The notes beneath the pieces are model-generated. The model made no database searches and was not told the DNA's origin. It saw only the letters and a list, made by a program, of their open reading frames with translations. The position numbers were made by a program, and so were the translations under genes. A stretch of DNA of 64,000 nt. Source: Apostichopus japonicus (lineage: Eukaryota; Echinodermata; Holothuroidea; Aspidochirotida; Stichopodidae). This document shows positions 10,847 to 22,741 of the stretch, piece after piece. Position 1 is the stretch's first letter. Every line of letters begins with the position of its first letter. The DNA lies in contig NC_092570.1 in assembly GCF_037975245.1 (NCBI RefSeq), positions 9,757,501 through 9,821,500 of the forward strand, in the 5' to 3' direction.

Positions 10847-12213
10847 AGTGCAACCACTGACGTCGCTAGAGGGGGGGGGGTGTGGGGGTGTCTCACCCCC
10901 CCCAATCCTGGTAAAAATGACGATAGTTGGAAAATTTGAGTGCGACAGTCGGAATTTCCGACTGTCGGAATTTCCGACTGTCGCCAGCTTCAATTCGGAA
11001 TTTCCGACTGTCACGCTCTAATTTTTCTGACTGTTGCAATCTTATTTTTATATGTTCTTGTAATTTGTGAGTGACAAAAAATTTTCGATCAAAATTGACC
11101 TTTAATCAGTCATATTTACCACGTTTTCCTCGTCACATTGAGAAATTGTATCTCGCGATCTTTATACTCCACCATACAAAACTTGTATGATTTTGAATAC
11201 TCTAAAAAAAAATACAACGTTCGCCAGCTTTAATTCGGAAAATTTATGTATTAATTTTGCTATTGGGTGGGTCGACCCTGTTCGCTAGCTAAAAGTAAGT
11301 TCAGGATATACCAGGGACGTAGCCAGGGGGAGCAGGGGAGCGACTGCTCCCCCTTTGAGTGACGAAAACAATGTTTAAAAACTGTTGTTTTTAGCATGGT
11401 ATTTTGTCAGTGCTCTTTTGATCTTGAATACTCGTCAGCTCCGTTAACTCGATTATAATCGTAGTAACATTCACGCCTACTGATTCAACTACTTACTTAG
11501 TTTGGCATATGCAATTAGCTAAATTTAGCCTATAGCCTATTTCAAACCTACAGTTGGCCACTGCGTAATAAAATACACATTGCCTACATAACCTCACTCG
11601 ATGGAATGTCACGAACCGTATGCACAACGACGACAAGTTCGTTCTCATCCATTCTATGATTCGTCCTAAGTTGTTGCACGAACAGCATGTTTATGAAGCT
11701 AAGCTAGCAATCGTACGTGATGCGCACTTCCTATAAATAATTATTACACTGTTAATACACGGAGATAACGATATTATTTTTAGGCCACTGCAAATCTGGC
11801 TGTCTTACAAAATACCCCCTCCCCTTAGATCCCTCCCCCATATCAATAGCAAAAAGTGCTTCCCCTTTCAAATTCTTGGCTACGACGTTGGGATGTACAT
11901 TGTCTCTATGGTGTACAATTAAAACACTCAATGCTAATCTACGGAAGTTTAAAAGTGCCATCAACATAAGCAAAAACTTTGCCCCATAAAGTACAGATGT
12001 ATTGAAAAAAGTTCGGAACAAAAGTGCAGTCGCGAAAGATGGGGTGTCTGACTGACACTGACCGTATCGTTGACGATGAGTGCGGGGGGGGGGGGGGGGG
12101 GTACAAGGCAGCAGTCGGAATTTTCTGACTCCAAAACCCATCCAACTGGAATTTCAGCTACTACACCCCCCCCCCCCCAATCACCAGGCCTTAGCTACGT
12201 CCCTGAGTGCAAC
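10847..12213. mobile_element. hAT-type element with a nested hAT element
   Basis: The element is 10855-12205 (1351 bp). Its ends are imperfectly inverted: CACTGACGTCGCTAG on the left and CTTAGCTACGTCCCTG on the right. The 8-bp target duplication AGTGCAAC is exact at 10847-10854 and 12206-12213. Near the left end (about 10944-11011) are three short palindromic units of CGGAATTTCCG type. A second hAT element (11312-11890) sits inside. It ends about 670 bases before the LOX-a start codon. No transposase was recognised. Confidence 0.85.
11304..11898. mobile_element. nested hAT-type MITE
   Basis: The element is 11312-11890 (579 bp). Ends are CAGGGACGTAGCCAGG and TTGGCTACGACGTTG. Target duplication is GGATATAC at 11304-11311 against GGATGTAC at 11891-11898 (7 of 8). 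Related sequence recurs in the large element at 38440-40650 and in a truncated copy at 43286-43672. Confidence 0.8.
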
Positions 12214-12871
12214 GTATAAACAAGACAAACAAATTGGTATGTTAGTATTGGTGAAAATTTGGCGCACTGAGTTAAAATTGCTCGCAACAGCTTGAAATCC
12301 CCAAAAGAAGAACAACATTCATGTGCTCCTATACCGTGGCTGTTTCTTTTTTCATTTGTTCGAACCCTTTTGCACCTTTATTTAACGCTTTAGGTCACAT
12401 AATAGTTGAAGCAATGGATATCAATTGAAGAAGGTCTACGGCAAGATGTCATATGACACTTAAATTGAAATATTACTTTAACTCAACCAGCACACAAAAT
12501 GGCTTACCGATAGCATATGTATCTATCCACTTTTTCACTGCTGTTTGTGACATATTGGTCGTGGTATCCCGCGGTATCAGGATAAGCCACAATGTCAGTA
12601 CTGAACATGCGCAGAGAAAATATTTCAATGACAAATACTGTCACAATGTTCTAACCTTTGCTGGTCGATTCTTGTGCAGACAGTCTCGCTTTCATACATC
12701 GTTCTTGCACTCAACGATAAGGACACTAGTTTATAATACTGCCAGTTATAAAGACCAACAGTTGTTTCTTATTTTGTTTCACAGCGGAGAACACAGGCAG
12801 ACAAACTCTTTTACTGCACATTTTCACAGCAAGTCAAGAAAACAAATTAAGTTTCTAACCCAACATCTACC
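12214..12871. other. upstream region of LOX-a
   Basis: No other gene was recognised between the hAT element and LOX-a. A 161-codon open stretch at 12453-12938 overlaps the LOX-a start in another frame and has no domain, so it is judged spurious. A TATA-like box is annotated separately. Confidence 0.5.
12747..12753 (+). promoter_or_regulatory. candidate TATA box of LOX-a
   Basis: TATAAAG lies 125 bases before the start codon and could place transcription start near 12775-12780, giving a 5' leader of roughly 95 bases. LOX-b has a similar box at a similar distance. Pyrimidine-CAG sequences at 12679 and 12830 could instead be splice acceptors of a leader intron. This is from sequence only. Confidence 0.35.
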
Positions 12872-14890
12872 ATGGGAAACTTCTTTGGAAAAGGTTCATC
12901 GAAATACAGTTGTGATACTGACATCGTCGTCAAAGTGAAAACAGGAGACAAGAAAGGCGCCGGTACAGATGCTAATGTTCAGATTTCGTTTGTCAACGAG
13001 AAAGGGGATGTATCGGCACCTCACTCCTTAGATGTTCTCTGGAGAAATGACTTCGAGGCTGGATCTCTGGACGATTTTGAAATCAAGAATATGGCTGATT
13101 TTGGCCATATTGTAGCCATTGATATTTGGAGAGACACGGCGGGACTGCTTGATGATTGGTACGTGGAATGGGTAGCAGTCGATCAGCTCAAACACGAGGT
13201 CAACTCTGTGTTTCCTATCCATCGTTGGATTCCAGCAAACAAAAAGTTACGCATTAAGGAATTCGACGTATTTCTGCCTCAAGACGAATCCAATTGCGAA
13301 CAGCGTCAGAACGAATTAGACAATAAGAAGAAAGTTTACGAAAGAGCAATCAAGATTGACGGTTGGCTACCTCAAGTTAAAGACCTGCCGTCCGACGAAA
13401 AGTTTTCGAATGATTATATGTGGGACATTTTGTCTTTGAAAGCGGAATTGGTTCTTCATATGAAATTCAAAGGCGCGCTCAGTGGCAAGTGGAAAAACTT
13501 TGACGAAATTTTCTCCATCTACAACGCTACGCTCGAGAAACCACTTGGAAGTGAAACATGGAAGGACGATGAAGCATTCGGCTTGCAGAGGTTGAACCAT
13601 TGCAACCCAAATCAGATCCGAAGATGCGATAAAATACCAGATCATATCGCGGTAACCGAAGAAATGCTGCAACCGTTACTGGAGGGCTACAAGATTGAAG
13701 ACGCAATTAAAGACGAAAAGCTGTACTACATAGACTACAAAATACTACAGGAGCTGCCTTGTGCAAACAATCGTATTGTAGCCGCGCCTATAGCATTGTT
13801 CTTTGTGAACAAAGAAGGAAAACTCCTTCCTGTTGCTATACAACTCTTTCAAGAGCCATCAGAGAACAATCCAGTTTTCCTGCCAACCGACGACCAATAT
13901 ACTTGGTTGTTGGCCAAGATGTGGTTTAACAATGCTGACGCCAGCTTCCACCAGACTTGCACTCACCTAGGATACACCCATTTGATAATGGAACCCATAG
14001 CCGTGGCTACTCATCGATCACTTTCTCCATCACATCCAATGTTCCGGTTACTTGCTCCCCATTTCCTTTATCTGCTGGCCATCAATTCGAGAGGATTGTC
14101 GTTTCTTATCTCCCCAGGAGGATGGGTAGACAAATGCATGACCATAGGATGCTCTGGAATGTTCAATCTTGTGGTCCGTCAACTTGGCAATTGGAGAATG
14201 GATACTCATGGCACCCTTCCCAATGACTTGAAAGAGCGCGGTGTTGATGGTAAAGTGTTGCAAAACTACTATTATCGGGATGACGCTCTCCTCATGTATA
14301 ACGCCATTAAAAACTACGTTAGTGAAGTCGCCATCAGCTTCTACAACACGCCCGATAAGGTGATCAATGACCAGGAGCTACAAGAGTGGGCACACACTTT
14401 ATCGGCGCCTCCATCCGAAGGAGGAACCGGCGTGCCTGGAGTTCCTGGTGGTGGCAAATTTCAGAGTGTGGAAGAAGTTGCTCAGGTCATCACTTCCATT
14501 ATTTTCATGGGCAGTGTGGCTCACGCTGCCTGCAATTTTTCACAATACGACGACTATGGGTTTCCTCCTAACTATCCAGCATTCCTTCAAGGTATGCCGA
14601 TTACCGACAAGAAGCCACGCACAGAGAATGACATCAACCAAACCCTCCCACCGAAAGATGTTACGCTCGACACTCTTTTGATCACTCGGTTATTGAGCAT
14701 GCAAGGCACACGACCCTTAGGCGACTTTGAGGTTAAGTATCTCTTCGATCCAGCGAGCGAAAAGGCGCTACAAAATTTCCGCAAGGAATTAAATGAAGTT
14801 GCTACAATAATTGATGAAAGGAACAAAACCAGGCCTGTACCCTACAAGTACCTCCATCCAGATCGTGTCCCTAATTCAATTACTATTTAA
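12872..14890 (+). CDS. PLAT-domain lipoxygenase, single exon (LOX-a)
   Basis: Intact 672-aa enzyme predicted to add O2 to a polyunsaturated fatty acid such as arachidonate, giving a hydroperoxide. Residues about 16-132 form the PLAT (C2-like) domain, with GTDANV (31-36), FEAGSLDDF (61-69) and WRDTAGLLDDW (86-96), the acidic loops that bind calcium and aid membrane docking in animal lipoxygenases. The catalytic domain follows: WKDDEAFGLQRLNHCNP (230-246), iron ligands His365, His370, His551, Asn555 and the C-terminal Ile672. Gly408 in AINSRG is the Ala/Gly stereocontrol position and predicts R-specificity. Length is usual for the animal family. The start is firm: an in-frame TAA at 12848-12850 precedes the ATG, whose context ACCATGG is ideal. 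There are no introns in the coding region, unlike vertebrate ALOX genes. The N-terminus MGNFFGK could be myristoylated. The exact positional specificity is unknown. Confidence 0.96.
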   Translation: MGNFFGKGSSKYSCDTDIVVKVKTGDKKGAGTDANVQISFVNEKGDVSAPHSLDVLWRNDFEAGSLDDFEIKNMADFGHIVAIDIWRDTAGLLDDWYVEWVAVDQLKHEVNSVFPIHRWIPANKKLRIKEFDVFLPQDESNCEQRQNELDNKKKVYERAIKIDGWLPQVKDLPSDEKFSNDYMWDILSLKAELVLHMKFKGALSGKWKNFDEIFSIYNATLEKPLGSETWKDDEAFGLQRLNHCNPNQIRRCDKIPDHIAVTEEMLQPLLEGYKIEDAIKDEKLYYIDYKILQELPCANNRIVAAPIALFFVNKEGKLLPVAIQLFQEPSENNPVFLPTDDQYTWLLAKMWFNNADASFHQTCTHLGYTHLIMEPIAVATHRSLSPSHPMFRLLAPHFLYLLAINSRGLSFLISPGGWVDKCMTIGCSGMFNLVVRQLGNWRMDTHGTLPNDLKERGVDGKVLQNYYYRDDALLMYNAIKNYVSEVAISFYNTPDKVINDQELQEWAHTLSAPPSEGGTGVPGVPGGGKFQSVEEVAQVITSIIFMGSVAHAACNFSQYDDYGFPPNYPAFLQGMPITDKKPRTENDINQTLPPKDVTLDTLLITRLLSMQGTRPLGDFEVKYLFDPASEKALQNFRKELNEVATIIDERNKTRPVPYKYLHPDRVPNSITI

Positions 14891-16301
14891 GTGTTGACAT
14901 TTTGAAGACAGTAATTGAACTGTAATCTATAAACATAACTCAAAAGTTACTACTGCATATGACTAATCTCTACATTTATATTAATACTTACAATTGTTAA
15001 ATTTGTTAAAGCGAAACTTTGAATGGGGATTTGCGTATAATCTAAGTGAGATAAGTGTTATGCCTTATGTTTTTACAAAAATATTTATGTAGAGAAATTG
15101 GGAAACTGGATGAACGTGTAAATACATAAGTCTCTCTGAAGGGAACAGCGTTATTAGGCTTACGTCATTTGAATTAATACTTGATAGCAACAATACGTAT
15201 TAACAACTTAAGGATTTAAAGTTGATGTTTTTTGCACGTTTTCTGCTGCCTATAGTGAACACCTCACTATTCCGTTTTACTCCTCATAGCTCGTTTTTGT
15301 TGTTGTGTTCAATTAGACGCAAGGTGGTGGAATCTGAAATTAATCTGTTACTTTAATTCACCTAATTCGTGCCAGGAACGATAGATTTATGGATACAAAT
15401 GAAACAAAGGAATAGACTGTACTATGTAAATTCATTAACAAGGAACAGCCAAATGATTTTAACCACTTAAATATGTTCGTTTTGTAACCAACGAATTGTA
15501 TCTCGGATTACCACAGCAGTACCACAAACATAAAACATAACAGAGGTATTTTCCTTTCTGTTCTGGTGTACTCTTGAAATTGGTAATATAAAATGTATTC
15601 TTCTAAACATTTACTGCACAAATAATGAGAAATGAAAAATAAAAACGTTACAGTAAGTCTTGGCATGCATTATCTTCATGAGGAAATGGAATGTTGTCAA
15701 ACTATATGTATCATAGATTACTGTCAGTCATCTTCTTATCAATATAATCATGTATATTGGTCTTATCCATGTGCATTGTCTTTGTAATAGTTCAAGGTTG
15801 ACCGGGAACGTCACACCCAAATTAAAATGTTATCTTCTTATATATTTGGTGATATGCAACATAAATCTGAATAACTGCGGAATAAATTAATGATGTAAAA
15901 TCAGTGGTATTTGTTCCATTTTATTTGAACTACTACAGAAAATTTTACAACTACATCAAATAGTTGATATATATATATATGTGTTAGATTCCTTCAAACC
16001 GTTGTAAAAGGAGGGAGCTTGTTGTCTTAATCTTCTCAAGAAGTGACCAATTTTATATTGAAGTCAGGTTCGGGCCGGGAGGGGATGGGGAGGGGGGGGG
16101 TGACTCAACTGAAATCAACTTAGCCGCTGACAAAGTGTAGATAGTGTTCAAAACTTACAGGCTTTGCAAGAAAACAAGTGATCTTTTTGACAAAATCACC
16201 GATTTTGAGAAAAAAAACGTTGAAATTTCTCATGTACTATCGTGGTCCCTTAGCATCTACAAATGAAACATTAATGTGACGAAGTTCCCCAAACTAGCTA
16301 C
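14891..16301. other. LOX-a 3' flank
   Basis: AT-rich, probably partly the 3' untranslated region of LOX-a. No other gene was recognised. Confidence 0.5.
15638..15643 (+). terminator. candidate LOX-a polyadenylation signal
   Basis: AATAAA at 15638-15643, about 750 bases after the stop. Another AATAAA lies at 15881-15886. Which one is used cannot be told from sequence. Confidence 0.35.
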
Positions 16302-18386
16302 CAGGGGCGTATCCAGGATTTTCTAACCCGGGGGGCGCGAATTACTATCTAAGCGGAGCGCCACCATCGGTTGGCGCGCAGCGTACAAGAAAATTTCGGG
16401 TTTTGTTACCCCCCAGATTACCGGAAATGGCACTTCTCGGGCTTGAAATGACCAACCAAATGTACACGTTTGCCTGATAACCAAGAATTTCCTAATAGTT
16501 TTTTTCATCCATAACATTTTTGAAGATTGTCACCAGTCACACATCCTGTTCGACCTCATTGCATCTCCTGTGGATCATTGCTTTTTGTAGGTGATTCTAC
16601 GTCGCGGCCCACAATACCCGTAAGCACAATTTTTCAAGGTTTTGAGCCCATTATTTATTCAGAGTTTGAAAATTCACACTCTCGTGAATAAAATCTCTTC
16701 CAAAAATACCCATAATGTTGCACAAATTTCATCTATGGACACCAATATAGAAAAACCTCCTTCAACCCCTAACAGACCGGTCAAAATTGCACGAGTAGAG
16801 GGAAGTATGATGAAGAATGGTGGTCAGGGAATTTTCGAAAATTCAGACACAGTTTATTTATTGGTGTACAAATATTAAAACCTCTTATAACGGCTATACT
16901 ATCAAACTTCGTTGAATGGATTGAAAAACTACCATATATTTCCGAAACCGAACACTACATACATATACCACCCGAACCGAATTGTACAGTTGCTTATAAT
17001 AGCGTTTTCGACTTGAATATATTGCGCATTTATATGCATCTGTGTTATAACATGATAACACGTGTTATGCTACAGGCCTTTTTATTGCGGCCTGTGTTAA
17101 AAAAATATATAAAAATATAAAAATATAAAAAAAAATATATAAAAATATTTTATATTATATAAAAATATAAAAAGATATAAAAAGATATAAAAAGATATAA
17201 AAAGATATAAAAATATAAAAAAAATAAAAAATATAATACCACTACGATTTACTGTATTGTATCTTTAACATATCTAGCTCTCGCATGCTCCCAAAACATA
17301 ACACGTGTTAGTGTGTTATAACACCCTGGCATATAAATGCATAATATGCTACACGTTAAGAACAAATGTAAGCTCACACCTTTTCGGCTTGGGTGCATAT
17401 ACAATTTGGAGGTTGTTCATCCTGGAAAGCCATTTTCATGCTCACTGATATGATGTGATATCTGCTGTATGCTTTACAAATTCGAGTAATTGAAAACAAA
17501 AGACTGAAATAAATAACTTTTATCTGTTTATTGTGCGATGCCCCACATTATTTTCATTTCGAAAGATGCACAGTTTCAAGTTCATTACATACTGAAGGCA
17601 TCGGTTCTCTATCTGCCTTCAGTTTAGGGTAGATCTTGGGATTTTCATACCTAGATATTGCTAGATATCCATACAGTTCAGTGTCCTTAGCATTTTTCGG
17701 GGCCTGATCTTGGAAATTGCAAAATCGGGAGTGGTCACACTCCATGTAGGTCAGTGGACGTCGACCTCTAGACGTCACTAATACACAACCCGATCACTTG
17801 TTATCGATGAAGTGGTGTGTTGCCGGATTTTGTCAAGGTCTTGGTACAACGGGCAAAAGTCATTCATCTGGAAGCGATCAGAAAGGCTGGGCGTAGGGTT
17901 CTGGGGTTGTGGGGCGCGCGTTTTTATGCAGATGGGAACAATCTCAAGGAGTGATGGGTGCGTCCGCCCCCCTCCATTACATGATATTCACAGGAGATGT
18001 GCTCAATTCTCCAATCGCATCGGAATTTATTTTTAGATTCCTTGTACGAGTTACGGTACTAGATTTGGGGGTAACAATTGGCATTCAGGTCGGAGTATAT
18101 AGCATTTTATCTTTGGATGACAGTGTTGCATCGAAGGACACAGGTCTAGTGCAGTTCGCATATAGATCCTGGTCTGATACCGAAAATGTTCGAGACCAGC
18201 CACAGTTGGTTTCATAACACAATTGTACAATAGTTTAAGGCGTCCATACACACACGCGTAATAGACCATATATGGTATAATTGTATGCATTAGTGAGAGA
18301 GGAAAAATGGAAACGTCAAAATGGAGTTGTCGGTGTAAGGGTAGGCTGAGGCGTACGCCCCTTCCGAAATCCTCGATCCGTCACTG
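16302..18386. mobile_element. repeat segment A, probable hAT-derived element
   Basis: It begins with CAGGGGCGTATCCAGG at 16302 and may end at CGATCCGTCACTG (18386); these ends are partly inverted copies. Only a 6-bp shared flank (GCTACC) was seen, so the boundaries are uncertain. A plus-strand GCGGAGCG module lies at about 16346-16400. The stretch 16640-18000 is repeated in direct orientation at about 20270-21640 (segment B). The 74-codon minus-strand frame at 17554-17778 lies in this repeat and is not supported as a gene. Confidence 0.6.
17019..17347. mobile_element. MITE with about 50-bp inverted ends and AT-rich core
   Basis: Inverted arms at about 17019-17071 and 17298-17347 share GCATTTATATGC, GTGTTATAACA and TAACACGTGTTATG. 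The core (about 17100-17235) is an array of AAATATAAAA-type units. Segment B lacks this block at the matching place, so it was inserted after, or lost from, one copy of the duplicated segment. Confidence 0.75.
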
Positions 18387-20224
18387 GCTACCCTGTGTAT
18401 ATAATAGGGATCAGCGCTGTAATTATGTCACTGTTCCTCTTTCTCTTCCCGGTGTCGTAGCGTTGTTTCTGTGTCATGACATATTTAGACCCGTCACATC
18501 ATGACTTGAGGGGTTGTTGTTATTGTAAGAGTGTTACATACATTGTACTTAATACTCAGCAGTACAATAATAAATCCAATCAATGTGATGATTGTGTGTT
18601 TAACATAGTGAATGTAACATTTATTACACAAACAGTAACATGAAATTGATATACTGTCATAGCATTCAGTGTCCCAAGAATGCTAATGGTCAGTTTAATA
18701 CAAATATGTTTCAGGTCACAAAGTTCACTATTTTTCCATTTTCTTTCAAGAAGATTATATCGGCTCATTTCATTCTTCATTCTTTATTTGGTACTGGTTG
18801 ATTGTTGACTCTTAATTGAAATTAAACTATTATCTGCAGCAGATTATGAAAATGCTGCTTATATATGGGTGACTACAGGAAGAGTTGTATCTTTGTAATT
18901 GTCTTCAAAACCGACAGTTGATTATGACTTAACTTTAGCTATAAAATGATGTTTACTATAAACGTTGAAGAGGTGGGGTATTTATGTGAAAAGAGAAGGA
19001 AACTAATTTCTTAACTGGCTAATTCCAAATATTCAAGATCCTTCAACTTACTTGAGGATGTATAAGTATTGATCCATTGTGCTTTATAGTATTATATCAT
19101 AACCCTATCAAAGCGCTGATAGTAAGTTTTACTTGTTGGAAAAGTAGAATGCTCCTTATATACCAGCATTTTTAAGTTGCAAATCTCACATGACATAGAA
19201 CGATTATCATGTTTCTTGTAATAAGATTTTTTGTTATTGAAACTAAAGTAACTATGAACAGATCATTTACGTATCCATGCAAGAGATTTTAGTTAATGCT
19301 GCGCGTAGCATTTTTAAGTGGCAAAGCTCATATGACATAGAACGATTATCATGTTTCTTGTAATAAGATATTTTGTTATTGAAACTAAAGTAACTATGAA
19401 CAGATCATTTACGTATCCATGCAAGAGATTTTAGTTAATGCTGCGCGTAGAGTTGAATCTTTGCCAAATTTTGCAATCAGACAGTTGATTATGTTAATTT
19501 TTGGGAGCTTTCAACTATTTTTACATGTTGAGGGAGTTGGGTGAAAATTCCTAAGTCGACCAATGCTTTTTTGTACATGCATCTTAGAAACTAAAAAGGA
19601 AATTATTTAAATTTTCGTAAGCATGCACCTTTAAGAGATAGTACCTTGATACCTTGCCATCCATAACTGGACACAAAGGTTAAAATATCATGACTGTAGT
19701 TCACTATTCATGTATGATTGTAGATGCTCGGGAAACCCTCTTAACTGTTGAAATGAAAGGTTGAATTCATCAAATATTCTGAATTATTTGTGTTGTCATT
19801 CCTCTTTGTTGTCTCTTAAATGTGCTTTTCTGTTGTGATCTACTTAAAGAACAAGGAATCAAGCTGCTTTTAATAATTAAACACTTATGAACGGGTGCTA
19901 TGTTGAAATCGCTGGCAAAATTGTACATAAAAATTTTGTAGTTGCGTTACATGCTGATCATGTAAAACTTTACAAAACAGCAGTTAAGTAAATTCAAGTA
20001 AATTTTACTTAAATGTTTTAGTGTTCTTATTTGACATGAACATCAAGTAAAATGATTCCTGCCACGTTGGCAGTGCATCTAATGAAAAGAGTTTCCTTCA
20101 GGCATATTTACAGTTTTTGTTAATAAAAAACATTCAAAAGTAAAATCTGAAATATAAAATTTTCGGACTAGCTTTTTAATATGATATAAGAACAATCAGT
20201 GACGATGCTGTGCATGATCGTATG
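18387..20224. other. intergenic with one tandem duplication
   Basis: AT-rich sequence with no recognised gene. The only structure seen is the 142-bp duplication at 19166-19449. Confidence 0.45.
19166..19449. repeat. 142-bp tandem duplication
   Basis: 19166-19307 and 19308-19449 are head-to-tail copies that differ at only a few bases, so the duplication is recent. No coding content was recognised. Confidence 0.9.
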
Positions 20225-20696
20225 CATTTCTGGTTTTGATACCCCCGCCCCACTTTTTAAGGTTTTAAGCTTATTTTTTGTTCAAAATTAAAACATACCC
20301 TTAATGTTGCACAAAAATTTCATCTATGGACAACCAATATAGAAAAATCTCCTTCAACCCCTAACAGACCGGTCAAAATTGCACTAGTAGAGGGAAGTAT
20401 GATGAAGAATGTTGGTGAGGGAAGTTTAGAAAATTCAGACACAGTTAAGTTATTGGTGTACAAATATTAAAACCTCTTATAACAGCTACTATAAAACTTC
20501 GTTGAAGGAAATGAAAATATACCAGATATTTCCGGAACCGAACACTACGCACATCTACAGTTTGGAGGCTGTTCATCCCGGAACGCCATTTTCATGCTCA
20601 CTGATATGATGTGATATCTGTTTGCTTTAAAAATTCGAATAATTGAAATGAGACTGAAATAAATAACTATTATCTGTTTATTGTGCAATGCTCCAC

Positions 20697-21197
20697 CAGT
20701 GGCGTAACGATGAGCCTGGGGGTGGCTCCTGGCCCAGAGGGGCCCCCATTAGGAGGCCTCGCAAGGGCGTCCGCAGAAATGTAGTACAAGGGGGGTCAGT
20801 AGGTCATATAGATTAACACACTACTTGATACTATCTAAGCGGAGCGCCACCATCAGTTGGCGCGGAGCGTACGACGATTTTTTTGCCAAAAAATACTCCT
20901 AGATCGTCGAAAAAGACACTTCCCGTTCAGGTTGCATCTACACATCGGTTATTTTGAGATCTCATGTCTTAGGATTTTGACTTTCAGTAATGCATTATGG
21001 GTCAGTATGCAATGAACATAACTAGAGAACTGTTGGCTGGGGGAAATCATTGAAATGTCAAATGCTTAACTTTTTTTTTAATTTTCCAGGGGTGAGCAAG
21101 TGCCCCCCCCCCCTACTGTTTGGAGTATAATGGAGACTACTGCACAAATACAGTTATCAAACCTAAGCATAGGGCCCATAGGAGCCCATAGGAGTTG
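20697..21197. mobile_element. insertion in segment B, hAT-like
   Basis: Comparison with segment A defines an extra 501-bp block that starts CAGTGGCGTAACGATG. Flanks TGCTCCAC and CGCCCCAC agree at 6 of 8 positions. It contains a plus-strand GCGGAGCG module (about 20832-20880). The inverted ends are weak. Confidence 0.55.
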
Positions 21198-21638
21198 CGC
21201 CCCACATTCTTTTCATTTCGAAAGACGCACAGTTTCAAGTTCATTACACACTGAAGGCTTCGATTCTCTATCTGCTTTCAGTTTAGGGAAGATCTCTAGA
21301 TTTTCATCCCTAGATATCGCTAGATACTGCTAGATGTTCATACAGTACAGTGCCCTTTGGATTTTTTCGGGGCCTGATCTTGGGAAATTGCAAAGTCGGG
21401 AGTGGTCACACTCCATGTAGGTCAGTGCACGACCCCCAGACGTCATTAATACACAACCCAATCACTTGTTATCGATGAAGTGGTGTGTTGCCGGATTTTG
21501 TCAAGAGGTCTTGGTACTACGGGCAAAGGTTATTAATTAAGTTTCGTAACTCATCGGGCAGTGATGAGAGGGGTTGGGCGTAGGGTTGTGGGCGCGCGTT
21601 TTCATGCACATGGGAACAATCTCAAGAAGTGGTGGGTT

Positions 21639-21758
21639 CGTCCTTTTCTCCTTTTTTCTCTTTCTTCTTTTTCTTTTCCGTCCTTCCTCTCCTTCCTCCT
21701 CTTTTCCCCCTCTTTTTTCCCTTTTTTCTTCTCTTTTTTCCCTCTCCTCTTTTTCTTA
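21639..21758. repeat. polypyrimidine tract
   Basis: About 120 bases are almost entirely C and T on the + strand, next to the right end of segment B. Segment A lacks a comparable tract. Confidence 0.85.
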
Positions 21759-22435
21759 CCCGGGGGCGCGCCCCCAACACCCCCCCTGGATACGCGCCTG
21801 GCTACCATACCACTTCTAAATAATACCATTTATTTCTGTCAACGTTCTATGGGTATGACCACCATGGGCGGCGATCCGGACTTCCGAGTGGGGGGATATG
21901 ACCTTGTTGACTATCAGAGCCGTATATAGAGAGAGTTTGGCCAACTGGCGATTTGTGACGTCACACGCAAACCATGGGCATCAAAATAGGTCCAGTTGTC
22001 GTTACCAGTTGCGCGAAACACGAAAAACACCACACACAATATATAGCAGCTTTGCACACTGTGCTCGTTGCGAACAAACGAAGCGACTCAGAATGTCAGA
22101 TTTTGACAGGCATACGAGGAACAAAATGGATATCAGGTAATGAATTAGAGTATGCGTTAGTTAATGACATTTACGTTTATCTTCACACCTGAAATGCATA
22201 GAAAACTAGCTGAAAACCTGTCATTACACTTGTTTTATTTTACGCCTCATACTACTAGTCCTACTTTAGTCATACAAACGAAAAGCACACATCACAGTCC
22301 TGGCTAGGCTAGATTACAGACGCACAACTTTAGCATCAGGCCTACATTAATAGATCCTTCAATTAAATAAAGTAGGCCTACACATAAAATGACAATTTAT
22401 GCTTCACTGATCTTTTCAGGTTTGCCAAAAAGTAG

Positions 22436-22741
22436 TTGTACCAGAGGTCATTGTATTAAACTCCAGAAGTTACATAGTAGGATTAATATTCGGCATAACT
22501 TTTTCTCTAAAGTCTAATTACAACTTATACAATGGTTGTGAATGGATGGTATGGTTTGCCTGAGAAGGTTGAATTGCAAGTAGTGTGAATGGGTTTAAGA
22601 ATACTTTGGATGAGTACATTAAGCATTGTAATTGGGTATGACATTTGATGTCCTCGGTTTTATTCCTCTCATATAGCCTTAGGGTCCTTAATGGGGACTT
22701 GAATGTCTCTCCTGGTCTTTTTTTCTACTAAACTAAACTAT
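22436..22741 (+). mobile_element. LINE 3'-end fragment (LINE C)
   Basis: Reading in two frames gives TRGHCIKLQKLHSRINIRHN, then VVNGWYGLPEKV, then VNGFKNTLDEYIKHCNW. This is the C-terminal tail pattern of CR1/L2/Rex-type LINE ORF2. A short (ACTAA)n run at 22725-22741 fits the simple-repeat tail of such elements. Strongly 5'-truncated and decayed. Confidence 0.75.

Larger units (their letters stand above)
20225..21800. mobile_element. repeat segment B, copy of segment A
   Basis: About 20270-21640 matches 16640-18000 in the same orientation, including the stretch with CCTAACAGACCGGTCAAAAT and the later part with CGATGAAGTGGTGTGTTGCC. It ends in CCTGGATACGCGCCTG at 21800, an inverted match to the left end of segment A. 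It carries an extra insertion (20697-21197) absent from A, and lacks the A-specific MITE block. Confidence 0.75.

Noticed and set aside
11752-12141. 129-codon minus-strand frame as a gene
   Set aside because: It runs across the edge of two nested hAT elements and through C-rich homopolymer sequence. No domain.
12453-12938. 161-codon open frame overlapping the LOX-a start
   Set aside because: No domain or signal. It overlaps the well-supported lipoxygenase start in another frame, so it is most likely chance.
16302-18386. Segment A as a fully delimited hAT element
   Set aside because: Its ends are partly inverted, but only a 6-bp flank match was found and not the 8 expected, so the boundaries are reported as uncertain.
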